From an uncultured Alphaproteobacteria bacterium (lineage in GTDB: Bacteria > Pseudomonadota > Alphaproteobacteria > Caulobacterales > Aquidulcibacteraceae), in contig CADEEL010000010.1 of the NCBI GenBank assembly GCA_902826335.1, positions 1 to 64,000 of the forward strand: 64,000 nt of DNA, read 5' to 3'. The notes below the pieces were generated by a model. It was not told where the DNA came from, did not search any database, and saw nothing but the letters and a program-made list of their open reading frames with translations. The position numbers and the translations under genes were made by a program. Below are positions 9,184 through 17,012 of this stretch, piece by piece (position 1 is the first letter of the stretch; every line of letters begins with the position of its first letter).

Positions 9184-9833
9184 AGGGCCGCCTCGCCTTG
9201 CTTGATGACGTCGATGACGACGCCCTGAACGGCGATCTCGCCTTCGATAATGATCGGCGTGTGGGCCGGGTTGGACGATTGCGGGCGCAGGACGACGTAA
9301 TGCGGTCCAAGCTTCAGACGCTTGATCGTCGCTTGGCCATCCACCAGCGCGACGATGATGTCGCCGGGATTGGCGGCGCTGGCGCGTCGCACGAGCACGA
9401 GATCGCCATCCTCGATGAGCCGCCCGCTGACTTCCGCCTGGTTCATGGAATCGCCGCGGACGCGAAGGAGGAAGAGCTGTTCCCGATCGCGCCGGGGGCG
9501 GGCGATGCGCACAGAGCCGAGCCGGTTCTCGATCGCGTCCATCAGCGCACCCGCGGGCGCTTCGCCGAGCAGCGGGACTTCGATCGTCTGATCGCCAATG
9601 CCCGGCTGACGGATGAGGCGCAGACCGCGCGCGCCGGCCCAGCGCTCGATGACGCCGGCCTCCTCCAACTCCAGCAGGTAGCGCAGCACCGTTCGTGTCG
9701 AGCCAACATCGAGCGCTTCACGCAGTTCCTCGATGGTCGGCGGCTGGCCGGTCTCGGCGAGGAGCCGCGAGATCGCCTCCGCCACGGCGGCGGCGCTTAC
9801 TTTCCGGTTAGGAGTCATGGTATGAAACGTCAT
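9171..9833 (-). CDS. LexA-like self-cleaving repressor heading the CBASS operon
   Basis: 220 residues: an N-terminal winged helix (residues ~10-75) and a C-terminal S24 peptidase domain with all LexA catalytic features, a scissile A94-G95 (EAPAG), S129 in RGDSMNQ and K171 in ATIKRL. LexA-like proteins cut themselves when stimulated by RecA filaments, relieving repression. It is the first gene of the operon and overlaps the effector gene, so it probably represses the whole CBASS unit. The second ATG at 9818 is an alternative start. CBASS regulators described to date that I know of are CapW- or CapH/CapP-type, so this arrangement is unusual. Confidence 0.88.
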   Translation of the reverse strand: MTFHTMTPNRKVSAAAVAEAISRLLAETGQPPTIEELREALDVGSTRTVLRYLLELEEAGVIERWAGARGLRLIRQPGIGDQTIEVPLLGEAPAGALMDAIENRLGSVRIARPRRDREQLFLLRVRGDSMNQAEVSGRLIEDGDLVLVRRASAANPGDIIVALVDGQATIKRLKLGPHYVVLRPQSSNPAHTPIIIEGEIAVQGVVIDVIKQGEAALWQD

Positions 9834-9834
9834 A
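9821..9834. promoter_or_regulatory. Palindrome TATGA-N4-TCATA at the repressor start
   Basis: A perfect 5-bp inverted repeat with a 4-bp spacer lies across the proposed start codon of the LexA-like gene. Position and symmetry fit an autoregulatory operator, but a 5-bp arm can arise by chance and no second copy was noticed. Confidence 0.3.
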
Positions 9835-9850
9835 TGTCACCATCGTTTCC

Positions 9851-9879
9851 TTTATGCCGGATTCGACAGGTTGCCGCAA
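9851..9879 (-). promoter_or_regulatory. Candidate promoter for the CBASS operon
   Basis: Reading the minus strand, TTGCGG (9879-9874) and CATAAA (9856-9851) are separated by exactly 17 bp and end about 18 bp before the repressor ATG at 9833. This is a reasonable sigma-70-type promoter, with the palindrome at 9821-9834 just downstream. No experimental support; weak consensus. Confidence 0.35.
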
Positions 9880-10002
9880 CGGCGGCCTGGTGACTTCTTC
9901 GAGCGCGACCGCGTCGCCGCCAGGACGAGGCCACCAGCCCAAATTCATCAATGCACGCGCCGACGAGCATTCTCGGCGCTCTGAACCGGCCCATGCTCCC
10001 AT

Positions 10003-10152
10003 GTTCGACCTCGGCCCGAGCAGGGCGCGAGGTCGAACGAAAGCGGGACGTGACTCCCACGTCCCGACACCTTCCGCGCCGCCATCGCGCGCAAGCCGGC
10101 GTCCAGGGCGAAGAGGCGACAGCCGTCCCTTGACGCCGGCGCGCACGATGGC
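10003..10152 (+). repeat. Structured dispersed element, copy 1 (type A)
   Basis: Three hairpins in series. GTTCGACCTC (10003-10012) pairs with GAGGTCGAAC (10029-10038). CGGGACGTG (10044-10052) pairs with CACGTCCCG (10058-10066). GCCGGCGTC (10095-10103) pairs with GACGCCGGC (10132-10140), continued by AGGG/CCCT (10105-10108/10127-10130). GCCATCG and CGATGGC (10081-10087, 10146-10152) enclose the last one. Copies at 25.2, 42.6 and 47.8 kb keep the pairing while changing the bases. No conserved reading frame: copies differ by single-base indels in loops. Confidence 0.75.
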
Positions 10153-10153
10153 A

Positions 10154-10275
10154 GGAGACCCGCGTCAGGGAGCGCAGCCCGGAGGGCGGAGACGCGCCCT
10201 CAATGCTGGAGAAGCGGCGCGGCTTCGTGCGTCAGCACTAGCGCCCGGCCGCCGCAGGCGGCGACGCCCGGATCG
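10154..10275 (+). repeat. Second repeat block, copy 1
   Basis: GC-rich block running from CGCGTCAGGGA to CGGCGACGCCC that is recognisably repeated at 25380-25492 (shared pieces include GCGGCTTCGTGCGTCAGCAC). It contains a GCCGCC-GCA-GGCGGC hairpin. Here it directly follows the structured element; at 25 kb about 135 bp separates the two blocks. Confidence 0.55.
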
Positions 10276-10284
10276 GATGTATAT

Positions 10285-10329
10285 CAGGCTATAACCATAT
10301 ATCAAATTGCAATAAGACAGGCTATAACC
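10285..10329 (+). promoter_or_regulatory. Two 12-bp direct repeats upstream of the mobile mystery pair
   Basis: CAGGCTATAACC occurs perfectly at 10285-10296 and 10318-10329, 33 bp apart (three helical turns), in an AT-rich stretch just before the GTG at 10364. This is a natural operator for the HTH protein encoded immediately downstream; the autoregulation is inference. Confidence 0.5.
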
Positions 10330-10363
10330 TATCCTAAACGGCTACTAGATAAGGTCATACCCT

Positions 10364-10816
10364 GTGAAAACCGCCCCGACCCTGGCCCGCCGTCGGCTCG
10401 ATGAGCGCCTCAAGGCCTTTGCCGGCCTTGGGGCGGCTCCCCCCATGGGCTGGGTCCGCGCCCTTCGCGACGCCCTGGGCCTCACCGGGGCTCAATTGGC
10501 GCGCCGCCTCGGCATCCGCCCGGCGAGCCTCTCCGAGCTTGAGAAGAACGAAGCGAAAGGCGCCATCACGCTCGCCACCTTGAGGCGCGCCGCAGAAGCG
10601 CTCGATTGCACCCTCGTCTATGCGCTGGTCCCCAATCAGAGCCTCGATGCGATGGTCGAAGAGGCGGCCAAAGCGGCGGCGAAGAAAGAACTCGCCGCCG
10701 CGCTCCACACCATGGAGCTCGAAGCCCAAGGCGTGCGCGCTGGCGACAAGCGCGCCATGCTGGAGGCGCTCGCCGCCGACATCGCCAAGGCTGGCGGCAA
10801 GCGTCTCTGGGGTTGA
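10364..10816 (+). CDS. Mobile mystery protein A (XRE-type HTH)
   Basis: 150 residues, GTG start at 10364. A helix-turn-helix domain spans residues ~28-85 (ALRDALGLTGAQLARRLGIR, then SLSELEKNE), followed by a helical tail. This matches the family called mobile mystery protein A, always found beside mobile mystery protein B on mobile DNA. The pair behaves like a regulator/Fic toxin-type module, although the biochemical function is not established. Two direct repeats sit in its promoter region. Confidence 0.85.
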   Translation: MKTAPTLARRRLDERLKAFAGLGAAPPMGWVRALRDALGLTGAQLARRLGIRPASLSELEKNEAKGAITLATLRRAAEALDCTLVYALVPNQSLDAMVEEAAKAAAKKELAAALHTMELEAQGVRAGDKRAMLEALAADIAKAGGKRLWG

Positions 10817-10821
10817 CGGGC

Positions 10822-11409
10822 ATGAGTGATGATCCGTTCCAGGCTGACGATGCAGCGACGCCGCTGACGCCGGAAGAGCGTCTCGATCTCAAGCTCAGCT
10901 ATGTCGCGCTCCGGCGCGAATTGAACGAGGCCGAGGCGCTCAATGTGCTTGCCGGCGAACGCTGGGCGCTGTCGCGCAAGCGCGACGCGCTCGACGAAGT
11001 ATTCCTGCGCCGGCTGCATTTGCGGATGTTCGGCGATGTCTGGCGCTGGGCCGGCAAATACAGAACCAGCGCGCGCAATCTCGGCGTCGATCACTGGACC
11101 ATAGAAGTCGCGCTACGCCAGGCGCTCGATGACGCGCGCTATTGGGTGGAGCACCAGACTTACTCGCCCGATGAAATCGCCGTGCGCTTTCACCACAAGC
11201 TCGTCGCCATCCATCCGTTTCCGAACGGCAATGGCCGCTGGTCGCGCCTCGCCGCCGATCTGCTCGCACTTCAACTTGGCCAAGAGCGCTTCACCTGGGG
11301 GCGGGGTTCGATCGTGGCGGTGTCTGAGACGCGGCAGGGTTATGTTGGTGCGCTCAAGGCAGCCGATGCTGGCGACATGGCGCTTCTGTTGGCGTTCGCT
11401 CGAACGTAA
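10822..11409 (+). CDS. Mobile mystery protein B (Fic-domain protein)
   Basis: 195 residues starting with the ATG at 10822, five bases after mobile mystery protein A. The Fic core motif HPFPNGNGRWSR (HPFx-G-N-G-R) lies near residues 133-144, so the active site looks intact. Fic enzymes usually transfer AMP or another phosphate-containing group to target proteins. With the HTH partner upstream it could be a toxin-antitoxin-like or stabilising module of the element; function is unproven for this family. Confidence 0.87.
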   Translation: MSDDPFQADDAATPLTPEERLDLKLSYVALRRELNEAEALNVLAGERWALSRKRDALDEVFLRRLHLRMFGDVWRWAGKYRTSARNLGVDHWTIEVALRQALDDARYWVEHQTYSPDEIAVRFHHKLVAIHPFPNGNGRWSRLAADLLALQLGQERFTWGRGSIVAVSETRQGYVGALKAADAGDMALLLAFART

Positions 11410-11521
11410 TGGGAAGGAACGACGGCTGCGTCGAGGTCATAGAAGGCTGGCATAGAGATTGCGCGATCAACGTGACTTACTGGCCGCTGCATGGGGCAGT
11501 TCAGCGCGACGCCCTGACGGA

Positions 11522-12289
11522 CTACACCGCATGAACCGATTTGGTCGGGTGTTGCCCAGGCTTTTGCGGGATGAGCAAGATGAGGAGGACCATCAAAACT
11601 CCGAGCACCGCCGATGCGATCGGTCGGCTGAGTGCAAGTCCTCCATGGTCGAGGGGTTTGTCGAGGAAGTCACCGACCGTTGCGCCGAGTGGCCGCGTTA
11701 GAATGAACGCCGCCCAGAACAAGAGCACATGCGAGATCTTGGTTCGGAAGTAGAGCCCTGCGACAACGGCAAGCGCTGCGCCAAATACAATCGCTCCGCC
11801 CATGTACCCAAGGCCGGTGTCGGCCGTCCAATCACCCAAAGCGGTCCCAAGCGTTTGGGAAAGAGTGATCGTCACCCAGTAGAACGCTTCGACCTTCGGC
11901 GTGTTCACAGTGTCTACTGAGATTGAACGCTCTGACCAATACCAAGCGCCGAGCGACGCCATCAGCAGGGCGAGAAGCAGCAACGATCCACCCGCATAAC
12001 CGATGCCCAAGGAGCGGTCGGCAAAGTCGGCCATAGTTGTGCCGGCGGTCGTCGATGCGACAATCGTGGCCCAATATATCGCCGGATGAAACTTCTTGGC
12101 CATGATCTGAAGGCCGACCAGCACGATAAGCGCGGATAGGAAGATCGCAGTCCCCACAAGGTAACCGAGGTTCATCGTCATCGACACGGTGTCGCCGCCC
12201 GTTTCGCCGAGAGTCGTCGCGATAATTTTGATGATCCAAAATCCCAGCGTGACCGCAGGTACTTTACTCAGTGCAGATTGGTTGACCAT
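11522..12289 (-). CDS. COG4705-type membrane protein
   Basis: 255 residues with about eight hydrophobic segments. The internal repeats (KIIATTLGETGGD near the N-terminus, TLSQTLGTALGDW in the middle, LTRPLGATVGDF near the C-terminus) are the signature of the uncharacterised COG4705 membrane family. Members are common near metal-resistance genes, but no transport function is shown. Transcribed away from the Fic gene; monocistronic as far as can be seen. Confidence 0.75.
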   Translation of the reverse strand: MVNQSALSKVPAVTLGFWIIKIIATTLGETGGDTVSMTMNLGYLVGTAIFLSALIVLVGLQIMAKKFHPAIYWATIVASTTAGTTMADFADRSLGIGYAGGSLLLLALLMASLGAWYWSERSISVDTVNTPKVEAFYWVTITLSQTLGTALGDWTADTGLGYMGGAIVFGAALAVVAGLYFRTKISHVLLFWAAFILTRPLGATVGDFLDKPLDHGGLALSRPIASAVLGVLMVLLILLIPQKPGQHPTKSVHAV

Positions 12290-12363
12290 CGGATGCGCTT
12301 TGACCTGCTAAGACTTGAATGGGGATCGGTGCGACGTCGATCTTCGACGGCCAGCTCGCGTGC

Positions 12364-13086
12364 TCAGTTGCCGGCGTGTTGAGCAAAGTATTGTTCGAGC
12401 TCATCGACGCGATCCAGTTCGGTAGAAGACGCGCGTTGCGCCTCAGCGACGTTTGTGGCTTCAACTGCCCGGCGCATGGCGTTGAGTTCCGCACCGAACG
12501 ACGCCTTGAGTCCATCGTCGGAAATGCGAGCGGCGAGCGTGCTCCATTGCTCGTCGGCGAAGTCGATCGCCTGCCTAGCTTCACTCCAAAGCGGTGTCGC
12601 AGAGCGGACGCTCGCTTGGTATCGAAACCCGGCATAGTCGAGCAAAGCCACTTCGAGCGGAATGTCGCGAGCGCCTCGGATCTGCGCCGATACAAGTACA
12701 CGATATCCTTCCACCGCGCTCAGCGCCAATCTGGTGCGATCGTGGTCCGTTTGGAACTCGTCAACGCGTTGGATGATCTGCGTCAGTTCCGATGCCTGTC
12801 GTGTTGGTAGGGCGTTGGCGCAGGCCATCACGCGCGTGGAGGTGCTGCGCGCCTCGGCTTCCAAATTCGCCGCTGGCGTCGCTGCGGCGTGTTCGGTGAG
12901 CGTTTCAAGCGCTTCAGCGCCGGCGGCGATGCATTCCCGCGCCACGGCGGCGGAGTCTGCAGCACGCGCAATAACGCTATTGCTTGCAGCCGCCGTCGGC
13001 TGAGCAGGCGGCGCTGGGCTGCAGCTGGCGAGCGATGCCGCGGCGCATAGGAGAATGGGCGCGGCTTTTCGCAACAAGCTGATCAT
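12364..13086 (-). CDS. Putative lipoprotein of unknown function
   Basis: 240 residues if started at the ATG at 13086 (MISLLRKAAP), which gives a clean lipoprotein signal (LASC, cysteine near residue 22). The upstream in-frame extension lacks signal character and is probably not translated. The mature protein is mainly helical, rich in Ala and Glu, with no domain I recognise. It stands alone on the minus strand between two membrane-protein genes. Confidence 0.65.
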   Translation of the reverse strand: MISLLRKAAPILLCAAASLASCSPAPPAQPTAAASNSVIARAADSAAVARECIAAGAEALETLTEHAAATPAANLEAEARSTSTRVMACANALPTRQASELTQIIQRVDEFQTDHDRTRLALSAVEGYRVLVSAQIRGARDIPLEVALLDYAGFRYQASVRSATPLWSEARQAIDFADEQWSTLAARISDDGLKASFGAELNAMRRAVEATNVAEAQRASSTELDRVDELEQYFAQHAGN

Positions 13087-13263
13087 GAGTGTGAAACTCC
13101 AATGGTGTGCATGACTATTGTGTACGTCATGCTCACTCTGAGGTCTGGTCTCCAACAATGGTTGCTTTGAGGCCAATTGCGTTGGCTTTTCCCAACCTTT
13201 GATGCGGTGTCGGCGGCATCGTCGGCGTGAAAGCATCGCCCATGCTTAGCCTTGAGCGTGCGC

Positions 13264-13692
13264 CTAGGTTCGCGATTCCTGAAATATCCAGAACCGCATC
13301 AGCAAGAAATTTACGAAGGGGATTAGCGCGGTCAGAAACAGAAACGCCGCGACCGGCGGGGCGTGGGCGTACACAGCGAGCTTTGGGATCAATGCCGCAA
13401 GCACGAGATCGACGGCGGAGACGGCTAGGAAGCGGGGTGCTTCATGACGGTGCAACCCGGTTGAACGAAAGGTTTTGGATTTGTGTCCGAGGTAGCTGAC
13501 AGCGAGAACAGGCAGCAAAGCGAGCACGCCGGCGATAGAGGGGCTGGCGCCCAGCGCTACGAAGATCGCTCCGAGCGCCACGTAAAGCGCTGCGTTGAAG
13601 GCCGCGATGGCGATATACCATAGAACTGGAGCCAAACTTCGTCGGTTCGAGGTGGGCGCCGCTTCGGGCTCATCGGGGGCAGGCGAGAGCAA
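13264..13692 (-). CDS. GtrA-family membrane protein
   Basis: 142 residues with four membrane segments and the C-terminal NFLLMRFWIFQE sequence typical of GtrA-like proteins, which help flip lipid-linked sugars across the inner membrane. Three bases separate it from the upstream ExoD-like gene (13696-14394), so the two are likely co-transcribed. The specific sugar or glycan is unknown. Confidence 0.7.
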   Translation of the reverse strand: MLSPAPDEPEAAPTSNRRSLAPVLWYIAIAAFNAALYVALGAIFVALGASPSIAGVLALLPVLAVSYLGHKSKTFRSTGLHRHEAPRFLAVSAVDLVLAALIPKLAVYAHAPPVAAFLFLTALIPFVNFLLMRFWIFQESRT

Positions 13693-13695
13693 ACC

Positions 13696-14394
13696 TTAGG
13701 CCCCGCCATTCAAGAGTGAGGCGCCCCAAATCGAGAGCCACGATAGAAAACTAATGGCGTACTTGGCGCCAAAGTAGACCCAGGCAATCGACGCAGCCGC
13801 TACCGGAGCGGAAAACATCATCAGCACGCCGTCGCGCTGTAATATTGCGAGGCCGGTAATCGAAACCGCGATCCCCGGGATCAGGTTCGCGCCCCACATC
13901 GGCAGTATCAGCACGAGGGCCATGACCAGAGTTTGAAGCCCGACCAATCCAGAGAACGGCCATCTCATGGCCCAGCCTAGGCGGGGGCGCGTGAAACGCT
14001 CAGCCCATCGGAGAAGTGGCACGCTGAAGCGCAAGGCGGCCGCAAGTGTTCGGCCAGAAAAGGTCCAGGCGCGTACACGTTGGGGAAGCCAAAACGATGA
14101 GCGTCCGAACATCATCTGCACTGAAGGTGCGATGAGCAAAATGCCGAAGACGGTCGAAATGCCAGGAATGTTTGGCACGCACATGGGCAGCGCGAGTATG
14201 AGCAACAGCAATCCTGGCGCGCGCGCGTCAAGGCGGTCCAGAAATGCACCGACGGAGTGATGTCCCTGGCCGATCTCCGTGGCCAGATCCGCCATCATCG
14301 CCGACGCGGGGACAAATCGCTCCACGGAGTTGATGGTCGAATTGGGCAGCATGTGATCTGGCTCGCCTATGGTGGTCACTGCTCTGAGTCTCAT
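13696..14394 (-). CDS. ExoD-family exopolysaccharide-related membrane protein
   Basis: 232 residues. The region from residue ~50 (HSVGAFLDRLDARAPGLLLL) through LPMCVPNIPGISTVFG and the later LPMWGANLIPGIAVSITGLA matches the ExoD family, linked in rhizobia to exopolysaccharide production and alkali tolerance. Several membrane segments. The ATG at 14352 is an alternative start. Paired with a GtrA-like gene, suggesting surface-glycan modification. Confidence 0.8.
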   Translation of the reverse strand: MRLRAVTTIGEPDHMLPNSTINSVERFVPASAMMADLATEIGQGHHSVGAFLDRLDARAPGLLLLILALPMCVPNIPGISTVFGILLIAPSVQMMFGRSSFWLPQRVRAWTFSGRTLAAALRFSVPLLRWAERFTRPRLGWAMRWPFSGLVGLQTLVMALVLILPMWGANLIPGIAVSITGLAILQRDGVLMMFSAPVAAASIAWVYFGAKYAISFLSWLSIWGASLLNGGA

Positions 14395-14497
14395 TGAGAC
14401 GCCCGTTGCAGGCAGAAATGGCGAACTCCGCAGCCGCCTCGGTTCGGGGCGAAACCAGCCTGGTGATCAATGCATCGGCGTGTATGCGATGTGACAG

Positions 14498-15196
14498 CTA
14501 TCCCGGCCAGTATGCTGCCTCGTTGAGCAGCGCTTCGGCGGCGGCGCGATCCAACTCACGCTTGACGCGGAATACGCCCAAGCTTTCGCAACGGTCGATC
14601 TCGTCGAGAAACGGCAGGACGGCGTGATAAGCGGGCCTGTTCCAGAAATCGTGGACGGCCAGAACGGTGCGGCGATCGATGCGCAGCAGGGAGTCGAGAA
14701 TACAGGCGACGCGAAAGCGGCCGTCGATCAAGATCAGATCGAGCGCATGGCTATCAAGATGGGCCCAGGGTGTGCGCGAATAGTTCGGCCACTTTTCGCG
14801 CTCGCTACCTTTCCCGGGGCCGCCAAGAAATCCAATCGGGCCAATATCTGCGCGAAGGAGTTTGAGTCGGCCGTCTTCATGCGCGCGCGCAGCGGCATCG
14901 TCGGCGAGAAGGCGTGAGATCCATTCCTCGTCTGACTCAACTGAGACCAGGTGGGAAACGCCAAGCTTCAGTGAGAGCGTGGTGCTGCCGCCGGCTCCAA
15001 ACTCCACCATGTATTTGGTGCGACGCAGCAGCGAGGTCAGTAGTGCGATTTCCCTCGGGCGCATGGAGGGTCGCGCAAGCGCGATGGGGTCAAAGGCGAC
15101 GTATCCAGCAATAACCAGGCGACGATGGCGCAACGACGAGCCCATGATCGCAGGGACGACGCGGGTTCGTGCGTCAACGTCAGTGTAAACTGTCAT
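14498..15196 (-). CDS. Class I methyltransferase-like protein
   Basis: About 232 residues from the ATG at 15196 (MTVYTDVDAR); a TTG at 15274 would add 26 residues. The EFGAGGSTTLSL sequence resembles the SAM-binding glycine loop of class I methyltransferases, followed by VSVESDEEW and LDLILIDGRFR (acidic ends of strands 2 and 4), and VHDFWNRPAYH. The substrate is unknown. Similar proteins often act on sugars or accompany glycan loci, in line with the ExoD/GtrA neighbours. No clear ribosome site decides the start. Confidence 0.6.
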   Translation of the reverse strand: MTVYTDVDARTRVVPAIMGSSLRHRRLVIAGYVAFDPIALARPSMRPREIALLTSLLRRTKYMVEFGAGGSTTLSLKLGVSHLVSVESDEEWISRLLADDAAARAHEDGRLKLLRADIGPIGFLGGPGKGSEREKWPNYSRTPWAHLDSHALDLILIDGRFRVACILDSLLRIDRRTVLAVHDFWNRPAYHAVLPFLDEIDRCESLGVFRVKRELDRAAAEALLNEAAYWPG

Positions 15197-15587
15197 GCAA
15201 AGGGCCCGCTTGATACGAAACGCAGAGGACGATCTCGCCGATGCCAATCGGTTCCGCAAATCAACGATTCCCAACCTTCAGCGCGATTACGTCGACCTCA
15301 CGCGCTGCTAGCGTTTACTTGGTCATCGACTCTGCGAAAGCGCGCTCAGTGAGTCCCGCACATGCCTCCGCCCGCCAACAGGCGAAGGCGGCCCCTGTAC
15401 CGCTGTCGAGTGAGTTGGTGGCGCGAGGGCCACAGGGGTGAGGGTGGGTGTAAAGGTTAATAAGTCAGTGCAAAGAGGGCCTGTTTGCCTGCCGAAGGCT
15501 CACGCAGACGCGCCTGCAATGCACGTTGGGAATCCTCAACGTGCAAGTAACGCACGAACAATGCCTTAGTCGGACAATCACGGCTCC
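15197..15587. other. Intergenic region before the RND operon with a 9-bp inverted repeat
   Basis: About 390 bp without a convincing gene. TGCACGTTG (15520-15528) and CAACGTGCA (15537-15545) form a perfect 9-bp inverted repeat with an 8-bp spacer, ~43 bp before the efflux operon start. It is a candidate operator for the OmpR-type regulator encoded at the operon end, though such regulators usually bind direct repeats. Confidence 0.4.
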
Positions 15588-17012
15588 GTGAGCCCGACGA
15601 GGGATTGCTTGATTCGTCCCGTTTCTGCCATGTTGATCGCCGCCGCCGCAAGCGGATGTGCGAGCTATCGCGCGGCGCCTTTGGCGCCGGATGCGATTGC
15701 TGTTTCCTATGCGCGGCGCGCGCTTGATCCGGTCGCAACGCAGCAGAGCCTGACGCGGGTCGCACCCAATGTGGTTTGGGATGGCCAGACCTGGGACCGC
15801 ATGAGCCTCTTTGCCGCCGCGCTGGAATTGAATCCACGTATTGCCGAAGCGCGCGCACACGCACGTAGCGCCGAAGCATCCGCGCGTGCTGCGCGTGCAG
15901 GCCCGTCAATCACGCTGACGGTTACTGCGGAGTATGCGCGCAATGCCTCGGAAGCTTCACCCTGGCTCTATGGCGTGACGAGCGACGTGCCGCTCGATAT
16001 CGGTGCGCGTCGATCTTCGCGTATCAGCGCCGCTGACTTTTCCGGCATTGGAGCGCGCTTTGACTACGCTGAAGTGGTCTGGAGCGTCCGCATGGCGCTT
16101 CGCCGTGCGTTGGCGGAGCGCTTTCTCGCGGCGCGCGAGGTTCAGATCGGAGAAGAGTTGAGCGCCATACGCGCGCGCCAATTGGCGGCGATACAAGCTC
16201 GGTTCTCTAGCGGTGAGGCTGCTCGCGCCGATCTGGAGCGGGTGCGTACTGAAGCTGCAGGAGATGCGCGTCGCCTGACCGACGCGCAAGCGCGCCTGAT
16301 GGCGGCGCGTATCGCGCTCGCGGACGCATTGGGCGTTTCGATCAATAGCCTTGAGAATGTGCCATTGACCTGGACTGAGTTTGACGCGCCGGCCGCCGCC
16401 GACGCGGTGCAAATCGACCAGACACGGCAGGCTGCGCTGCTCACGCGCGCTGACATTTTGCGGGCCTCCGCCGCATATGATCAGAGCGAAGCCGATTTGC
16501 GCGGTGAAGTCGCACGGCAATGGCCGGAGCTGCACATCGGTCCCGGCTATACCTGGGAGCGCGGCCTGGTGAAGTTGCCGTTCTCGATTGGGCTTGTCCT
16601 GCCGCCGCTCGATTTCAACCACAACGCCGTGGAGGCCGCCGAAGCGCGGCGCTCCGAAGCCGGCCTTCACCTGGAGGCGATCATCGCTTCCGCCCAATCC
16701 TCAATAGATGCCGCGCTTGCCGAACAGGGTGCGGCCAATGCCGCGCTCGCCCGGGTCCGCAATGCGGATCTCTTCGGCGCTCATAGTGCAGCGGACCAGG
16801 CCGATGAGGAAATCGCCAGCGGCGCCATTGACCGGGTCGATTGGTGCGCGGCGCAGGCGAGCCTGCGCTTGGCGCAATTAGGCGAGGTCGATGCGCTTCG
16901 CCGTGTGCATGCAGCGGATGCGGCGTTGGAAGATGCTCTGCGTCGCCCGCTGGAAGGGCCGGAATTGGCGATCGCGCTAAGCGCCGCCGTATCAGGAGAA
17001 ACCCGTCCATGA
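15588..17012 (+). CDS. TolC-family outer-membrane lipoprotein of RND efflux
   Basis: 474 residues with a lipoprotein signal (AAASGCAS, Cys near residue 25) and two TolC/OEP coiled-coil repeats (for example ALELNPRIAEARAHARSAEASARAARAG, shortened, and the RAEANIQL-like EAARADLERVRTEAAG region). GTG start at 15588. It forms the outer-membrane duct of the CusC/CzcC type. Its stop overlaps the adaptor start (ATGA). The operon ends with its own two-component system, as in cus and cop-type metal efflux loci. Confidence 0.88.
   Translation: MSPTRDCLIRPVSAMLIAAAASGCASYRAAPLAPDAIAVSYARRALDPVATQQSLTRVAPNVVWDGQTWDRMSLFAAALELNPRIAEARAHARSAEASARAARAGPSITLTVTAEYARNASEASPWLYGVTSDVPLDIGARRSSRISAADFSGIGARFDYAEVVWSVRMALRRALAERFLAAREVQIGEELSAIRARQLAAIQARFSSGEAARADLERVRTEAAGDARRLTDAQARLMAARIALADALGVSINSLENVPLTWTEFDAPAAADAVQIDQTRQAALLTRADILRASAAYDQSEADLRGEVARQWPELHIGPGYTWERGLVKLPFSIGLVLPPLDFNHNAVEAAEARRSEAGLHLEAIIASAQSSIDAALAEQGAANAALARVRNADLFGAHSAADQADEEIASGAIDRVDWCAAQASLRLAQLGEVDALRRVHAADAALEDALRRPLEGPELAIALSAAVSGETRP

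Noticed and set aside
7825-9228. 467-codon plus-strand frame over the CBASS genes
   Set aside because: Antisense to CD-NTase and HNH-SAVED, both of which have intact catalytic motifs.
15241-15441. 66-codon plus-strand frame before the RND operon
   Set aside because: Ala/Ser-rich with no signal or domain; could be a decayed gene but cannot be supported.
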